From positions 1 through 57,703 of the forward strand of contig NZ_FNAS01000016.1 of assembly GCF_900101995.1 (NCBI RefSeq): 57,703 nt of DNA, given 5' to 3'. The notes beneath the pieces are model-generated. The model was not told the DNA's origin and did not search any database. It saw only the letters and a list, made by a program, of their open reading frames with translations. Positions 1 through 7,655 of the stretch are shown in pieces; positions within the stretch are counted from its first letter, which is position 1; every line of letters begins with the position of its first letter. A program made the translations under genes and the position numbers. The stretch comes from Riemerella columbipharyngis (GTDB lineage Bacteria > Bacteroidota > Bacteroidia > Flavobacteriales > Weeksellaceae).

Positions 1-32
1 CTACGAAAGTGGGAGAGTAGGTCGCCGCCAGT
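1..32 (+). rRNA. rrf: 3' end of 5S rRNA (partial)
   Basis: The first bases match the conserved 3' strand of bacterial 5S rRNA (GGGAGAGTAGGTCGCCGCC), followed at once by a T-rich stretch and a terminator. The 5' part and the rest of the rRNA operon lie before the window. The exact 3' end cannot be fixed by eye. Confidence 0.8.
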
Positions 33-47
33 TTTTATTTTTGAAAA

Positions 48-77
48 AGGTTGCATATATTTTGCAGCCTTTTTTTG
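48..77 (+). terminator. Rho-independent terminator of the rRNA operon
   Basis: The arms AGGTTGCA and TGCAGCCT pair with one G-U pair around a short A/T loop and are followed by seven T. The position directly behind the 5S end fits termination of the rRNA transcript. Confidence 0.75.
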
Positions 78-138
78 TTTTTTATTTTTTGTATTTCTCA
101 GGAAAGATGTATATTTACACCACTAAAATTTTATTGTT

Positions 139-828
139 ATGGATTATTCAAATAATTTAGTAGTAGCTTGTAATGATATTGAAAAAGGTATTTTCTATAG
201 AAAAGTTTATTTTCATTTAGCTTTGGCTATTCTTGCTTTCATAGGGGTAGAATCTTTCTTATTGAATATTGTCCCTGATCAAATGATATTAGCAATGTTT
301 CAGGGTAAGTTTATTTGGTTGTTTTTGATAGGGGCTTTTTGGTTAGGCTCTTTATTAGCAGATCGATGTACTTTTTCGGTGAATCGTTCAGTACAGTATT
401 TAGGTCTCTTATTTTATGTCTTTTTAGAGGCTATCATCTTTTTGCCAATGATGTATATTGCCATGACATACTCAGATACTTCTGTTATTTATCAAGCGGC
501 AATAATTACTTTAGCTCTTTTTGTAGGCCTTACAGGTGTGGCATTTACTTCTAAAGCAGATTTTTCCTTTTTAAGGAATATTCTTGTTATTGGTGGTTTT
601 GTTGCTTTGGGAGTTATTGTAGCAGGGGCTTTATTTGGGTTTAATTTAGGCTTGTGGTTTTCTGTATTTATGATACTTTTAGCCGGAGGTTCTATTCTTT
701 ATCAAACACAAAAATTGAAATATACATTCACTAGTGGTCAGTATGTAGGGGCGTCTTTACAGTTATTTTCTTCGGTGATGCTATTGTATTGGTATGTATT
801 AAAAATTTTACTTGATCGTAGAAAATAA
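139..828 (+). CDS. Bax inhibitor-1/YccA-family membrane protein
   Basis: The 229-residue protein is almost entirely hydrophobic, with about seven membrane segments, and opens with a short polar N-terminus (MDYSNNLVV). Length, the repeated Gly/Ala/Phe-rich helices and the acidic or charged residues only at segment ends fit the Bax inhibitor-1/YccA (UPF0005) family. Members sit in the inner membrane and are proposed to be ion channels or FtsH-linked modulators; no enzyme activity is established. It stands alone between the rRNA operon and the prophage remnant. The start is the first ATG after the rRNA terminator. Family membership is judged from pattern and length, not a search. Confidence 0.75.
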   Translation: MDYSNNLVVACNDIEKGIFYRKVYFHLALAILAFIGVESFLLNIVPDQMILAMFQGKFIWLFLIGAFWLGSLLADRCTFSVNRSVQYLGLLFYVFLEAIIFLPMMYIAMTYSDTSVIYQAAIITLALFVGLTGVAFTSKADFSFLRNILVIGGFVALGVIVAGALFGFNLGLWFSVFMILLAGGSILYQTQKLKYTFTSGQYVGASLQLFSSVMLLYWYVLKILLDRRK

Positions 829-1067
829 TTTTTGTATATTTATTAAACATAACCAAAATAAAAATGTTTCATTCTGAGGTATGACGATGTAACAAAATAG
901 CCCATTAATTATTAGAAAACCTTGTTGTCACTATACTTTGAGTACAGAAGTTATGCAAATTTACGTATAATAAATAGAGATGAAAATTTGTATTTCTGTT
1001 TTCGTGTATAATTCGCAAAACGAAATGTGCAGTTTTTTAGAGGTATGGTTGTAATTTTTTTACACAT

Positions 1068-1436
1068 TTAGTTCAAACTTTCTGCTATTTTTTTACAATA
1101 CATAATATCTGTGTACTTTTGCTTATTTTCACATTCGGTAGGATTGCCTGTCATTTGTACAATTTGCCCTATGGAAAGGATTAACATTGCTTGCTATGCG
1201 TGTCTCCAGCCACTCACAAAGCTCCACGATATGTGACTTATTGCTTGTAAAATAATAAAACTTGAACCTTGTAGCATTTCCAACACTTCCAAATAATCCG
1301 TGAGCTTCCAATATTTATCGCTGGCATAAGTGGCATCGCTTGGAAAATCTTTCAAAGCCTCTCTAAAATGTTTCACAAAATTTCTCTTTTGTCCTTAAAA
1401 TGGTAAGGGTGCTGTTTTAAATTCTATTCTTTTCAT
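1068..1436 (-). pseudogene. Remnant of a phage DNA adenine methylase
   Basis: Starting at the ATG at 1436, the minus strand reads MKRIEFKTAPLPF, an ochre stop (1395-1397, probably a former CAA), then GQKRNFVKHFREALKDF. This resembles the start of D12-class DNA adenine methylases carried by Bacteroidota phages. After SDATYA the frame jumps to YWKLTDYLEVLE, normally found near the C-terminus of such enzymes. Frameshifts at about 1262-1270 and 1170-1175 then connect to FKFYYFTSNKSHIVELCEW and to a C-terminal piece ending at 1068. The middle, including the catalytic D/NPPY motif, is missing, so it cannot be active. It probably marks the left part of the Mu-like prophage. Family recognition is from memory. 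Confidence 0.6.
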
Positions 1437-1464
1437 TGTTTATATTTAATTTTTCTTATCTTTG
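1436..1464 (+). promoter_or_regulatory. Bacteroidota-type promoter for the 71-residue membrane protein
   Basis: A perfect -7 box TATCTTTG (1457-1464) lies 18 bases after TTG (1436-1438), close to the Bacteroidota consensus TTTG-N19-TAnnTTTG. It precedes the ATG at 1482 by 17 bases. Confidence 0.6.
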
Positions 1465-1481
1465 CGGAAAGCATTTTAGGT

Positions 1482-1697
1482 ATGAAAAAATATATTTTTC
1501 TTATAGCTGTTTATTTAATTCTCTTATTTGTCTTTCCAGCTATAATAGGAGGAATTACCTTTGTCGCAATGGTCATTTTGATAGCTAATGTTTTCACTCG
1601 TTTCGTTACCAAACATTGTTTTTCTGACGATACAAATAACGATGAGAATTGGTATGATTTAGCTTCGGCTTACTTGCATTTCAAGAAAAAAGACTAA
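1482..1697 (+). CDS. Small membrane protein inside the prophage remnant
   Basis: A 71-residue protein begins with a Lys-Lys start followed by two hydrophobic stretches (about residues 4-20 and 22-40) and ends in a polar, acidic tail (DDTNNDENWYDL). It has its own host-type promoter, and its stop overlaps by four bases the end of a phage reading frame on the other strand. No family was recognised. Its placement between a tail-gene remnant and a methylase remnant makes a prophage-carried accessory (moron) gene expressed in the lysogen the simplest guess. Confidence 0.55.
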   Translation: MKKYIFLIAVYLILLFVFPAIIGGITFVAMVILIANVFTRFVTKHCFSDDTNNDENWYDLASAYLHFKKKD

Positions 1698-1893
1698 CTC
1701 CCGAAGAGTTTTAAAAACATTTCGGCTTGGTTCTGCAAGCGCCAATGTTCCAACCATTGAGCTTGGGCATATAATTTATTCCACTCACTTACTTGCAGGC
1801 TCTCTGGGTTTATCCCAAAATTAGCCCTAATCAACGCATCGGCTTTCCACTTCTCTCTTTCCGTATATTGCGAGCCACAGAGCTCGCTTACAA
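1694..1893 (-). other. -1 frame extension (tail-assembly chaperone T-like end)
   Basis: An open frame of 66 codons follows the shift site at 1894-1900 in the -1 frame and ends at TAG 1694-1696. It has no ATG, GTG or TTG start that fits. It contains EREKWKADALIRANFGIN and WNKLYAQAQWLEHWRLQN, a hydrophilic helical segment of the sort that forms the frameshift-made end of tail assembly chaperones (the lambda G-T pattern). Joined to the upstream frame it gives a product of about 373 residues. Family assignment is inference from position, length and the frameshift signal. Confidence 0.55.
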
Positions 1894-1900
1894 GTTTTTT
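1870..1900 (-). promoter_or_regulatory. Programmed -1 frameshift signal (slippery site plus hairpin)
   Basis: On the minus strand the heptamer A AAA AAC (1900-1894) is in the X XXY YYZ register of the zero frame (GCA AAA AAC TTG TAA). A six-base spacer TTGTAA follows, then a perfect stem GCGAGC/GCTCGC (1887-1882 with 1875-1870) around a six-base loop. A -1 slip enters the 66-codon open frame directly. This is the standard layout used by tailed phages to make the long form of the tail assembly chaperone. Confidence 0.7.
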
Positions 1901-2814
1901 GCTTCGGCAGTGGTTTTCTGCATTCGCGCCATGAGCGCTTCCACCGCTTTGGCTTTGAGCATATCTCGTAGCTCTATTTCCTCGTCGGCTTTTACAATGT
2001 AATTGGCATAGGCAGACTGCACGGCTTTCATTTCGTTGGTCTTGCTAATTTTCGTTAGTGCTTCCAATTGCTGGGGTGTGTAATCGCCGAGCTTGGAGCC
2101 ATCACAAAAGGCGGGCACATCCAATTCCAAAGCTTTCCACTCATCACCCGTTAAGGCTTTGTCGTAAGTGGTAGTTACTAAATTCTGACGCTCTACATAG
2201 GCCACGCTTTCGTGGACTTGGGCTTTGGATAACGCGCCCAAAATTGTCCCAATGCACGAGAGGGAGGGGTTGGTTTGGTGCAAAAAGTTTCCACGCCCTG
2301 CACCGTCTTGCCCAATGATAACGCTTACCTTGTCGCTTTCCATTGCGTGCAAATCTGGAAGAGAGGTCATCTCCGAAGTTTGAATTTTCAAGGAAAAAAG
2401 AATAGAAAGTGGCGTAATACGCTGGCTAAGTTCTTGGGCTATGGCTTGTAATTTCTTGACGCAAGTTTGCAGATTGGAGCTTGCCGTTTTAAAATCACAA
2501 ACGGCCAATTGCCTAATTTTCCCTTGTGCGAAATTCTGTAATACTTTTACTTCGGTGTAGTTCTGGTCGGAAGTTGCTACCGCTTGCACATAAAGTTTTG
2601 CCCCTAAATTGATGCGAAAAAACTCGCTCACTTGATAGTGCAAAACAGGGTGCGAAGTGGCGGAAACCCCCAGTGCTTCCAATTCTTCCACCGATAAAAT
2701 AAGGGCTTTTTCCACGGCTGTTTCGCCGTACACGATAAGTCCGGAGGTAGCGTCCTCACTGGCAAGGGTTCTGCCCAGCCCGCCGTTTTCTCTGATAAAT
2801 TTAACGCCGTTCAT
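1888..2814 (-). CDS. Tail sheath N-terminal part fused to tail-chaperone-like end (DUF2586-like, deletion product)
   Basis: Residues 1-254 look like the DUF2586 family, the contractile tail sheath protein of Bacteroidota Mu-like phages. Signs are the start MNGVKFIRENGGLGRTL, the VSVIIGQDG and GTILGALSKAQVHESVAYV segments, and ELDVPAFCDGSKL. The usual sheath C-terminal region is then missing. After about residue 255 (near base 2052) the sequence becomes Lys/Glu/Ala-rich helix (KADEEIELRDMLKAKAVEALM) and ends at a frameshift site. In Mu-like phages the order is sheath, tube, tail chaperone, so one internal deletion could have removed the sheath end, the tube gene and the start of the chaperone. 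The hybrid is unlikely to assemble a working tail. It follows the 74-residue gene with no gap. Confidence 0.65.
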   Translation of the reverse strand: MNGVKFIRENGGLGRTLASEDATSGLIVYGETAVEKALILSVEELEALGVSATSHPVLHYQVSEFFRINLGAKLYVQAVATSDQNYTEVKVLQNFAQGKIRQLAVCDFKTASSNLQTCVKKLQAIAQELSQRITPLSILFSLKIQTSEMTSLPDLHAMESDKVSVIIGQDGAGRGNFLHQTNPSLSCIGTILGALSKAQVHESVAYVERQNLVTTTYDKALTGDEWKALELDVPAFCDGSKLGDYTPQQLEALTKISKTNEMKAVQSAYANYIVKADEEIELRDMLKAKAVEALMARMQKTTAEAKNL

Positions 2815-3039
2815 TTATTTTTTCGTTTTGGTTTGTTTTTTATTAGGTTCTGCAACATCTTCGGTTGCTGTCTCCTCTACTTTTTCGGATTTATCCTCGC
2901 CACGCACTAATTTTTTAACCTTTTTATCCTCTAAATTTGAGGCGTAGTTTTTAGCGTCGTTTTCTGTATAAAAATATTTTCCGTCGGAAGTCTTATACAC
3001 TACATCAAGCTGTGGGTTTTCTTTAAATATAGGTTCCAT
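2815..3039 (-). CDS. Small charged phage protein downstream of the capsid gene
   Basis: The 74-residue protein has an ordered-looking first half (VVYKTSDGKYFYTENDAKNYA) and a Lys/Glu-rich disordered tail ending in KKQTKTKK. It sits between the major capsid gene and the sheath gene and abuts the latter without a gap. Mu has small genes such as gp35 in the matching place, but no real similarity can be claimed. The aromatic N-terminal segment followed by a charged tail recurs in short Bacteroidota prophage proteins of unknown role. Confidence 0.65.
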   Translation of the reverse strand: MEPIFKENPQLDVVYKTSDGKYFYTENDAKNYASNLEDKKVKKLVRGEDKSEKVEETATEDVAEPNKKQTKTKK

Positions 3040-3106
3040 TTGATTGTTTTTAAATAATTGATAATTAAAGAAAAAGGGCTAAATAGGCTTAGCCCTTACA
3101 TCCTTT

Positions 3107-3988
3107 TTAGATTAAAGCCGCACGCCATTTATCTTCCACAGGAGTAGCGATAAAATAATGACGATAACTGAGTAAATTGGCTTGGTTCTCCGGATCTTTC
3201 CCTGCCTCACTAAAATATTGTTTAGTGATACCGGTTTTCTTGGCAGTATTCTCCAATACAAAGGCTACCGATGCAGGTTTGTCGCCACTGCCAGCTACTT
3301 CGCCAAAGGCTTTTTTAGTCTTATCGGCTTTATAGTGTGGTGAGGCAATGTATTTTTTAATCTCAAAGCCTGCAATGACCGGAGAAACTTCTCCTGTTTT
3401 GTAATTGATAAGCTGGTCACCGAAGTTTTTGCGGTCCTTTAAAAGGGCGTTCCAGTGCTTGTTGCAAAGCACTAAACGGCGTCCCTCTTCTGGCCACTCG
3501 GCAGCATCGCATTTGTCTTTGAGGTTTACCAAATCCTCATAAGTACACCCCACAGAAGCATCGGCAATATCTAACACGATATTCCCTTTGGTAGGCTCGT
3601 CTTGTTGTGGTGCGATGGAGTGTAGGGCTTTTTTCATTTTCCTTGCTCCAATGGAGTTGGTTTGTGCTTTGGTAATGGCATCAATACGCTCGTAGCTCGC
3701 CCCTTGAATTTGGTCGTCGGTGAGTTTGGCGGGTTTGGTTTGGTATTTATCCAAGTTGATAACTACTTCGTCATCATCGTACTCTTGCACGGGAAGCGGA
3801 TAAGTGTTGTTGTTAATCAACACCTCCGGTGCAAATTGTGTGGTGGGTACATGGATAATGTTTTTTTCACCCATTTGGGTAACATCGCCGTCAAGTTCTG
3901 CTACACCGTCAAGGAAATCGGCGTTGGCTCCTTTTTCGAGGGTTTGTCTTACTCGTCCCTCCCATATCTCTGGAAAATTCTTTGGCAT
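3107..3988 (-). CDS. Mu-like major capsid protein
   Basis: The 293-residue protein is soluble, with no signal peptide. It starts MPKNFPEIWEGRVRQTLEKG and ends in a segment with RHYFIATPVEDKWRAALI. Length and position directly downstream of the protease/scaffold gene match the major head protein of Mu-like phages (Mu gpT position). Internal features such as VINLDKYQTKP and RRLVLCNKHWNALLKD fit a HK97-fold shell protein. It would form the icosahedral head after the scaffold is removed. The frame is complete with no sign of decay. Assignment rests on gene order and familiarity with Bacteroidota prophage capsids. Confidence 0.75.
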   Translation of the reverse strand: MPKNFPEIWEGRVRQTLEKGANADFLDGVAELDGDVTQMGEKNIIHVPTTQFAPEVLINNNTYPLPVQEYDDDEVVINLDKYQTKPAKLTDDQIQGASYERIDAITKAQTNSIGARKMKKALHSIAPQQDEPTKGNIVLDIADASVGCTYEDLVNLKDKCDAAEWPEEGRRLVLCNKHWNALLKDRKNFGDQLINYKTGEVSPVIAGFEIKKYIASPHYKADKTKKAFGEVAGSGDKPASVAFVLENTAKKTGITKQYFSEAGKDPENQANLLSYRHYFIATPVEDKWRAALI

Positions 3989-4022
3989 AATTCTATTTTT
4001 TTTATTGGTTTTTAATTATTGT

Positions 4023-4490
4023 TTAAAGTGATTTTAAAATGGCTTTATAACCCTCTGGATTCGATTGTTTAAACGCCAATTGCTCCGTCAAACTCAATTT
4101 TTGAAACTCTTCCATGGTTTGGACCACTCCGCTTGGAGTTTTCACATCGGGCGAAAAGTTTTGTTTCGCTGGAATAGCCTCAAGCGCTGATTTGGCTAAA
4201 TCAAAATTCTGATGAGCTAAGTCAATGAACGATTGCTGTTTGTCGGCGGTGATTTTGCCTTGTTTCACAGCAAGCGATACCATCTCGGTAATGGCTTTGT
4301 CTTTTTCTTCTTTTGCCTTTTTTTCATAGGCTTGTACTTTTTCCTCTGAAAGCTGGAGTTTTTGTTCTAAATCTTTCTTTTGCTTATCCAAGCTCAGCAA
4401 TGCCTCATTGATTTGTTCGGCATCTAATTCCTGCGCTGTTGCAAATCCTAAGATGAGCAATGCAGCTGTGCTTAATTGTACTTTTTTCAT
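4023..4490 (-). CDS. Possible nested scaffold protein (Mu Z-like internal start)
   Basis: An in-frame ATG at 4490 begins MKKVQLSTAALLILGFATAQ, just before the coiled-coil scaffold region of the protease gene. In Mu, scaffold Z is made from an internal start within protease gene I, so the same arrangement is plausible. The first 20 residues look like a signal peptide, odd for a scaffold, and no strong ribosome site is visible. The product would be about 155 residues. Confidence 0.35.
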   Translation of the reverse strand: MKKVQLSTAALLILGFATAQELDAEQINEALLSLDKQKKDLEQKLQLSEEKVQAYEKKAKEEKDKAITEMVSLAVKQGKITADKQQSFIDLAHQNFDLAKSALEAIPAKQNFSPDVKTPSGVVQTMEEFQKLSLTEQLAFKQSNPEGYKAILKSL

Positions 4491-4967
4491 ATGTTCTGGT
4501 TTAAAATTTTCGTTATTTTCAATAGATAGGCACAGGTTCTGCACTTCATCGCCTGTTAAAAGTTTGTTGTCTACATATAAGCGCAAAGCATTGGCATTGC
4601 TGGGAATGGAAACGATACTTGCCTCTAAAAGCTCGCAAGCGGAGAGGATTAGCTCGCCATTTTCATAATGTAAATCCTGACGCTTAAAGGCAATACCCAT
4701 ACTTGCCCCTTTGATAACTCCACGCTCTACTTTGCCTGCAATTAAGGCGGCGTTTTGGTCCTCTGTATCAAAATCGGTATCGGCAGAGAGTTTGCCCTCT
4801 TCTGTCTGAATATCTTTCCATTTACCTATTACGGAAAGATTGGACGGATTATGCCCGTCGAGCATTACAGGATTTTGAGCAAAACGCTCCAAATTGATAC
4901 CATCAGTTTTTATTTTAAAGCCGTACGAGTTGGCCTTTGTTTCATCGTTTAATATAAATCGTGGCAT
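4023..4967 (-). CDS. Prohead maturation protease with C-terminal scaffold region
   Basis: The 314-residue protein starts at MPRFILNDET (ATG 4967); longer upstream starts read through a non-coding-looking leader. Residues 1-130 resemble HK97-type prohead proteases (family U35/S78), with a candidate catalytic His39 (MLDGHNP) and Ser89 (KGASMGI). From about residue 160 it changes to a long coiled coil rich in Lys, Glu and Gln (DKQKKDLEQKLQLSEEKVQ), typical of a scaffold. This matches Mu protein I, whose 3' half also encodes scaffold Z from an internal start. It lies directly before the capsid gene and heads the leftward transcript, divergent from terminase. Confidence 0.75.
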   Translation of the reverse strand: MPRFILNDETKANSYGFKIKTDGINLERFAQNPVMLDGHNPSNLSVIGKWKDIQTEEGKLSADTDFDTEDQNAALIAGKVERGVIKGASMGIAFKRQDLHYENGELILSACELLEASIVSIPSNANALRLYVDNKLLTGDEVQNLCLSIENNENFKPEHMKKVQLSTAALLILGFATAQELDAEQINEALLSLDKQKKDLEQKLQLSEEKVQAYEKKAKEEKDKAITEMVSLAVKQGKITADKQQSFIDLAHQNFDLAKSALEAIPAKQNFSPDVKTPSGVVQTMEEFQKLSLTEQLAFKQSNPEGYKAILKSL

Positions 4968-5167
4968 TTTCGTTGTTTTAATTTTGATTGAACACGGAGG
5001 TTGTCCGCTCTGTTTTACGGTGCAAATTTGGAATGTAAAAGACTGATATAAAAATAGTTGTTTGACTATTTGACAGGTTTGTATCAACATTCTACAATGT
5101 TGTCGCATGACGATACAATTCTTTTTTTTCAAGATATTTCTATTAGAATTTTGCCCATAAAAAGACA
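4968..5167. promoter_or_regulatory. Divergent control region of the prophage head genes
   Basis: This 200-base gap separates the leftward head-protease operon from the rightward terminase operon. It holds two inverted repeats: AATAGT-N6-ACTATT (5053-5070) and AACATT-N4-AATGTT (5086-5101). They could be operators for a phage regulator that turns on both late transcripts. No perfect TAnnTTTG box is placed clearly for either side. Confidence 0.4.
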
Positions 5168-5593
5168 ATGGCAAAGACTCAAACACGCCTCAAGGCAGAG
5201 GAATTTTATATTGAGAATTTAGAAATCACTTTAAAAGAAGTGGCCGGACATTTTAAGGTAACCGAAAAAACCATCGGCAACTGGGCAAAGGCGGACAACT
5301 GGGAACAAAAACGCCTCAATTTCCACGCATCGCCAACTGCTATAAAACAAAAGCTCCAGCAAGAGGCACTTCGTGTGGCCAATGGCGAACCCGCAACCTT
5401 TAACGCTGATGCTGTGAATAAACTCATGGCGGCCATTGATAGACTCAACAAACAAGCCGACCCCATTGTCATTCATAAAATTTTAAAGGAACTGGATTAT
5501 TTCATTGCGGAGCAAGACCCGCAGTTTGCCAAAGAGTGCACCAAGTATCATAAACTTTTTTTACAATTAAAAATCAACAACATAGATAAGTAA
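5168..5593 (+). CDS. Phage terminase small subunit (HTH, DUF1804-like)
   Basis: The 141-residue protein has an N-terminal helix-turn-helix (LKEVAGHFKVTEKTIGNWAK, about residues 21-40) followed by WEQKR, the pattern of gpP-type/DUF1804 terminase small subunits. These bind phage DNA and guide the large subunit in packaging. The C-terminal half is helical. Its stop overlaps the start of the large-subunit gene by one base (TAATG), a coupling that supports the pairing. It heads the rightward head operon. Confidence 0.7.
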   Translation: MAKTQTRLKAEEFYIENLEITLKEVAGHFKVTEKTIGNWAKADNWEQKRLNFHASPTAIKQKLQQEALRVANGEPATFNADAVNKLMAAIDRLNKQADPIVIHKILKELDYFIAEQDPQFAKECTKYHKLFLQLKINNIDK

Positions 5594-7155
5594 TGGGCAA
5601 TAACAAATATTTAAAACTTTTACAGGATTACGACAAGCATTGCCAGCGTATTGCACAAGCAACTTCGGTTAAAGTAGGTGAAACCTCCAAAGAAAAAACC
5701 GAGCGTATAAGGCATTTAGAGGCGGATTATCTCCGCTGGTTTGCTTATTATTTTCCCAACTATGCCAAAAAACCCTCCGCGTGGTTCCACGCCAAGCTGG
5801 CGAGGCAAATTGTGAAACACAAGCGTTTAAGATTACTGGCAGAAATGTATCGCTCTGCCGGTAAATCCGTGCATATTGATATGGGTATTCCCTTGTATTT
5901 GTATTTGGCTAAAAATGATTTAAAGTTTATGCTTTTAGTGGGCGAGACCGAGCCTAAGGCAAAAAGGCTGCTTTCTTCTATACAGGCGCAATTGCAGTTT
6001 AATAATCGTATTAAAAACGATTACGGGCAGCGTTATTCTGCTGGGAATTGGGCGGATGGCGACTTTGCGACTTCCGACGGCGTGCGATTTATGTCGCTTG
6101 GCTTTGGGCAAAACCCACGAGGTGCCAGAGAGCAAGCCGAACGCCCCGATTACATTGTCGTTGATGATGTGGATAGTAAAAAATCCATCCACAACGACCG
6201 CATTATGCGCGAAGCAGTGGACTATATTACAGAGGATATTTGGGGCTGTTTTGACACCGACGAAGACGCTACCGAGCGTTTTGTTTTTGCCAATAACAAC
6301 TTTCATAAAAACTCCATTACCAACCGCTTAAAAAGCTATTTCAAACAAGTAATTGCAGGGGAAGATAAAAAGGAAAAAAGCGCCCTGCATTTTGAAGTTT
6401 TAAGCGTTTGTGCCGTCAAGGATTTAATCAACTTTGAACCCGAATGGCCGGAGAAAACCAGTGCTGATTATTGGCGCAAAAAGTACGAAAAAACACCGCG
6501 CCGTTCTTTTATGCGTGAATATATGCACACCCACATTGAAGACGGTGCGATATTCAAGCACGAAAATATTTTGTATAAACCCGCCCTACCGCTTAAAAAA
6601 TACGATGCGCTGTGCTTTTATGGCGCCCTTTCCTATAAGGCCAACGCTGATTACAAAGCGCTGGTTTTGGTAGGTATCACCGGCAAGGAATATCATATCA
6701 TCACCGCCTATATGCAGCAAAAAAGCCGTGCCCATTGCGCCGAATGGCTTTATAATACCTACGAGGAGAACCATTTAGAAAAATTTAATATCCGCTATCT
6801 CATTGAGGGGCTTTTTGCAATGGACGATTTTGTTTCGGACTTTGACCGAGAGGGCGAAAAGCGTGGTTATTATATTCCAGTGGTAGCCGATAAGCGCCCC
6901 AAAACGGATAAGTTTGATAGGATAGAAAGTTTGTCGGGGTATTTTGAGCGTAAGAATGTGTTTTTTAACGCCAACTTAAAAGAAGACCCCGATATGCAAA
7001 CACTCATTGACCAGTTCCTTGCTTTTGAGAAAGGAAGTGGGGCTCACGATGACGGGCCCGATGCTGTGCATGGTGCCTTTAACTACCTAAGCACGCGTAC
7101 ACGAAGAAATAAAAGCACCTACCGATTTGGCGCAAGAGTAAATAATAAATATTGA
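5593..7155 (+). CDS. Phage terminase large subunit
   Basis: The 520-residue protein has an ATPase part with MYRSAGKS (about residues 86-93) as a Walker-A-like motif and YIVVDDVDS as Walker B. The C-terminal part looks like an RNase H-fold nuclease (DYKALVLVG, later AHDDGPDAVHGAF). It would power DNA packaging and cut the genome in Mu-like head assembly (Mu gp28 position). One oddity: where relatives usually read YxDPS before DYKA, this protein has FYGALSYK, so the first nuclease Asp seems absent. The frame is otherwise intact. Confidence 0.8.
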   Translation: MGNNKYLKLLQDYDKHCQRIAQATSVKVGETSKEKTERIRHLEADYLRWFAYYFPNYAKKPSAWFHAKLARQIVKHKRLRLLAEMYRSAGKSVHIDMGIPLYLYLAKNDLKFMLLVGETEPKAKRLLSSIQAQLQFNNRIKNDYGQRYSAGNWADGDFATSDGVRFMSLGFGQNPRGAREQAERPDYIVVDDVDSKKSIHNDRIMREAVDYITEDIWGCFDTDEDATERFVFANNNFHKNSITNRLKSYFKQVIAGEDKKEKSALHFEVLSVCAVKDLINFEPEWPEKTSADYWRKKYEKTPRRSFMREYMHTHIEDGAIFKHENILYKPALPLKKYDALCFYGALSYKANADYKALVLVGITGKEYHIITAYMQQKSRAHCAEWLYNTYEENHLEKFNIRYLIEGLFAMDDFVSDFDREGEKRGYYIPVVADKRPKTDKFDRIESLSGYFERKNVFFNANLKEDPDMQTLIDQFLAFEKGSGAHDDGPDAVHGAFNYLSTRTRRNKSTYRFGARVNNKY

Positions 7156-7160
7156 AAACT

Positions 7161-7655
7161 ATGTTTCTACAAAAAGAAGATTTAAAAAACAACATTTACG
7201 GCTATCAAGTAGAGCAAATCACAGAGGGAGACGATAGCATTGTTTTACAGGCTATGGCAGCCGCAGAGCAAGAGCTAAAAAGTTACTTGCAAGGCAACAA
7301 CAAACGCGAGTATCTGGACGGGCGCTTGCGTTATGATATAGATAAAATCTTTTCCGCACAAGGCGATGAGCGTAACGCGATGCTTTTAAACTGCGCTATC
7401 AATATTGCCAAGTGGAATATTATTGATTTATGTAATGCGGATATTCTTCACGAGCGAGCCAAAGAACGCTATGACCGCGCCACCCAATGGCTTAAACAAC
7501 TCGCCAAAGGAGAGGTAAATTTACCAGACTTGCCCGTGCTTTCTGATGATGAAAACCAAAACCCAGACGGCACAGAAAAAATCGTTTTTGTATATGGCTC
7601 TCGACCTAAATTCAACCATAGTTTTGACCCTATAAATAAAATGAAAAATGAATGA
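7161..7655 (+). CDS. DUF1320/gp36-like phage head-tail protein
   Basis: The protein (MFLQKEDLKNNIYGYQVEQI) is rich in charged helix, with AEQELKSYLQG and ERYDRATQWLKQLAKGEVNLPDLP. The DR-x-x-QWL...G...LP end is typical of DUF1320 proteins (Mu gp36), which help connect head and tail. The ATG at 7161 is chosen. A TTG at 7152 overlapping the terminase stop (TTGA) is an alternative that adds three residues. The last codons overlap the next gene by eight bases. Confidence 0.65.
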   Translation: MFLQKEDLKNNIYGYQVEQITEGDDSIVLQAMAAAEQELKSYLQGNNKREYLDGRLRYDIDKIFSAQGDERNAMLLNCAINIAKWNIIDLCNADILHERAKERYDRATQWLKQLAKGEVNLPDLPVLSDDENQNPDGTEKIVFVYGSRPKFNHSFDPINKMKNE

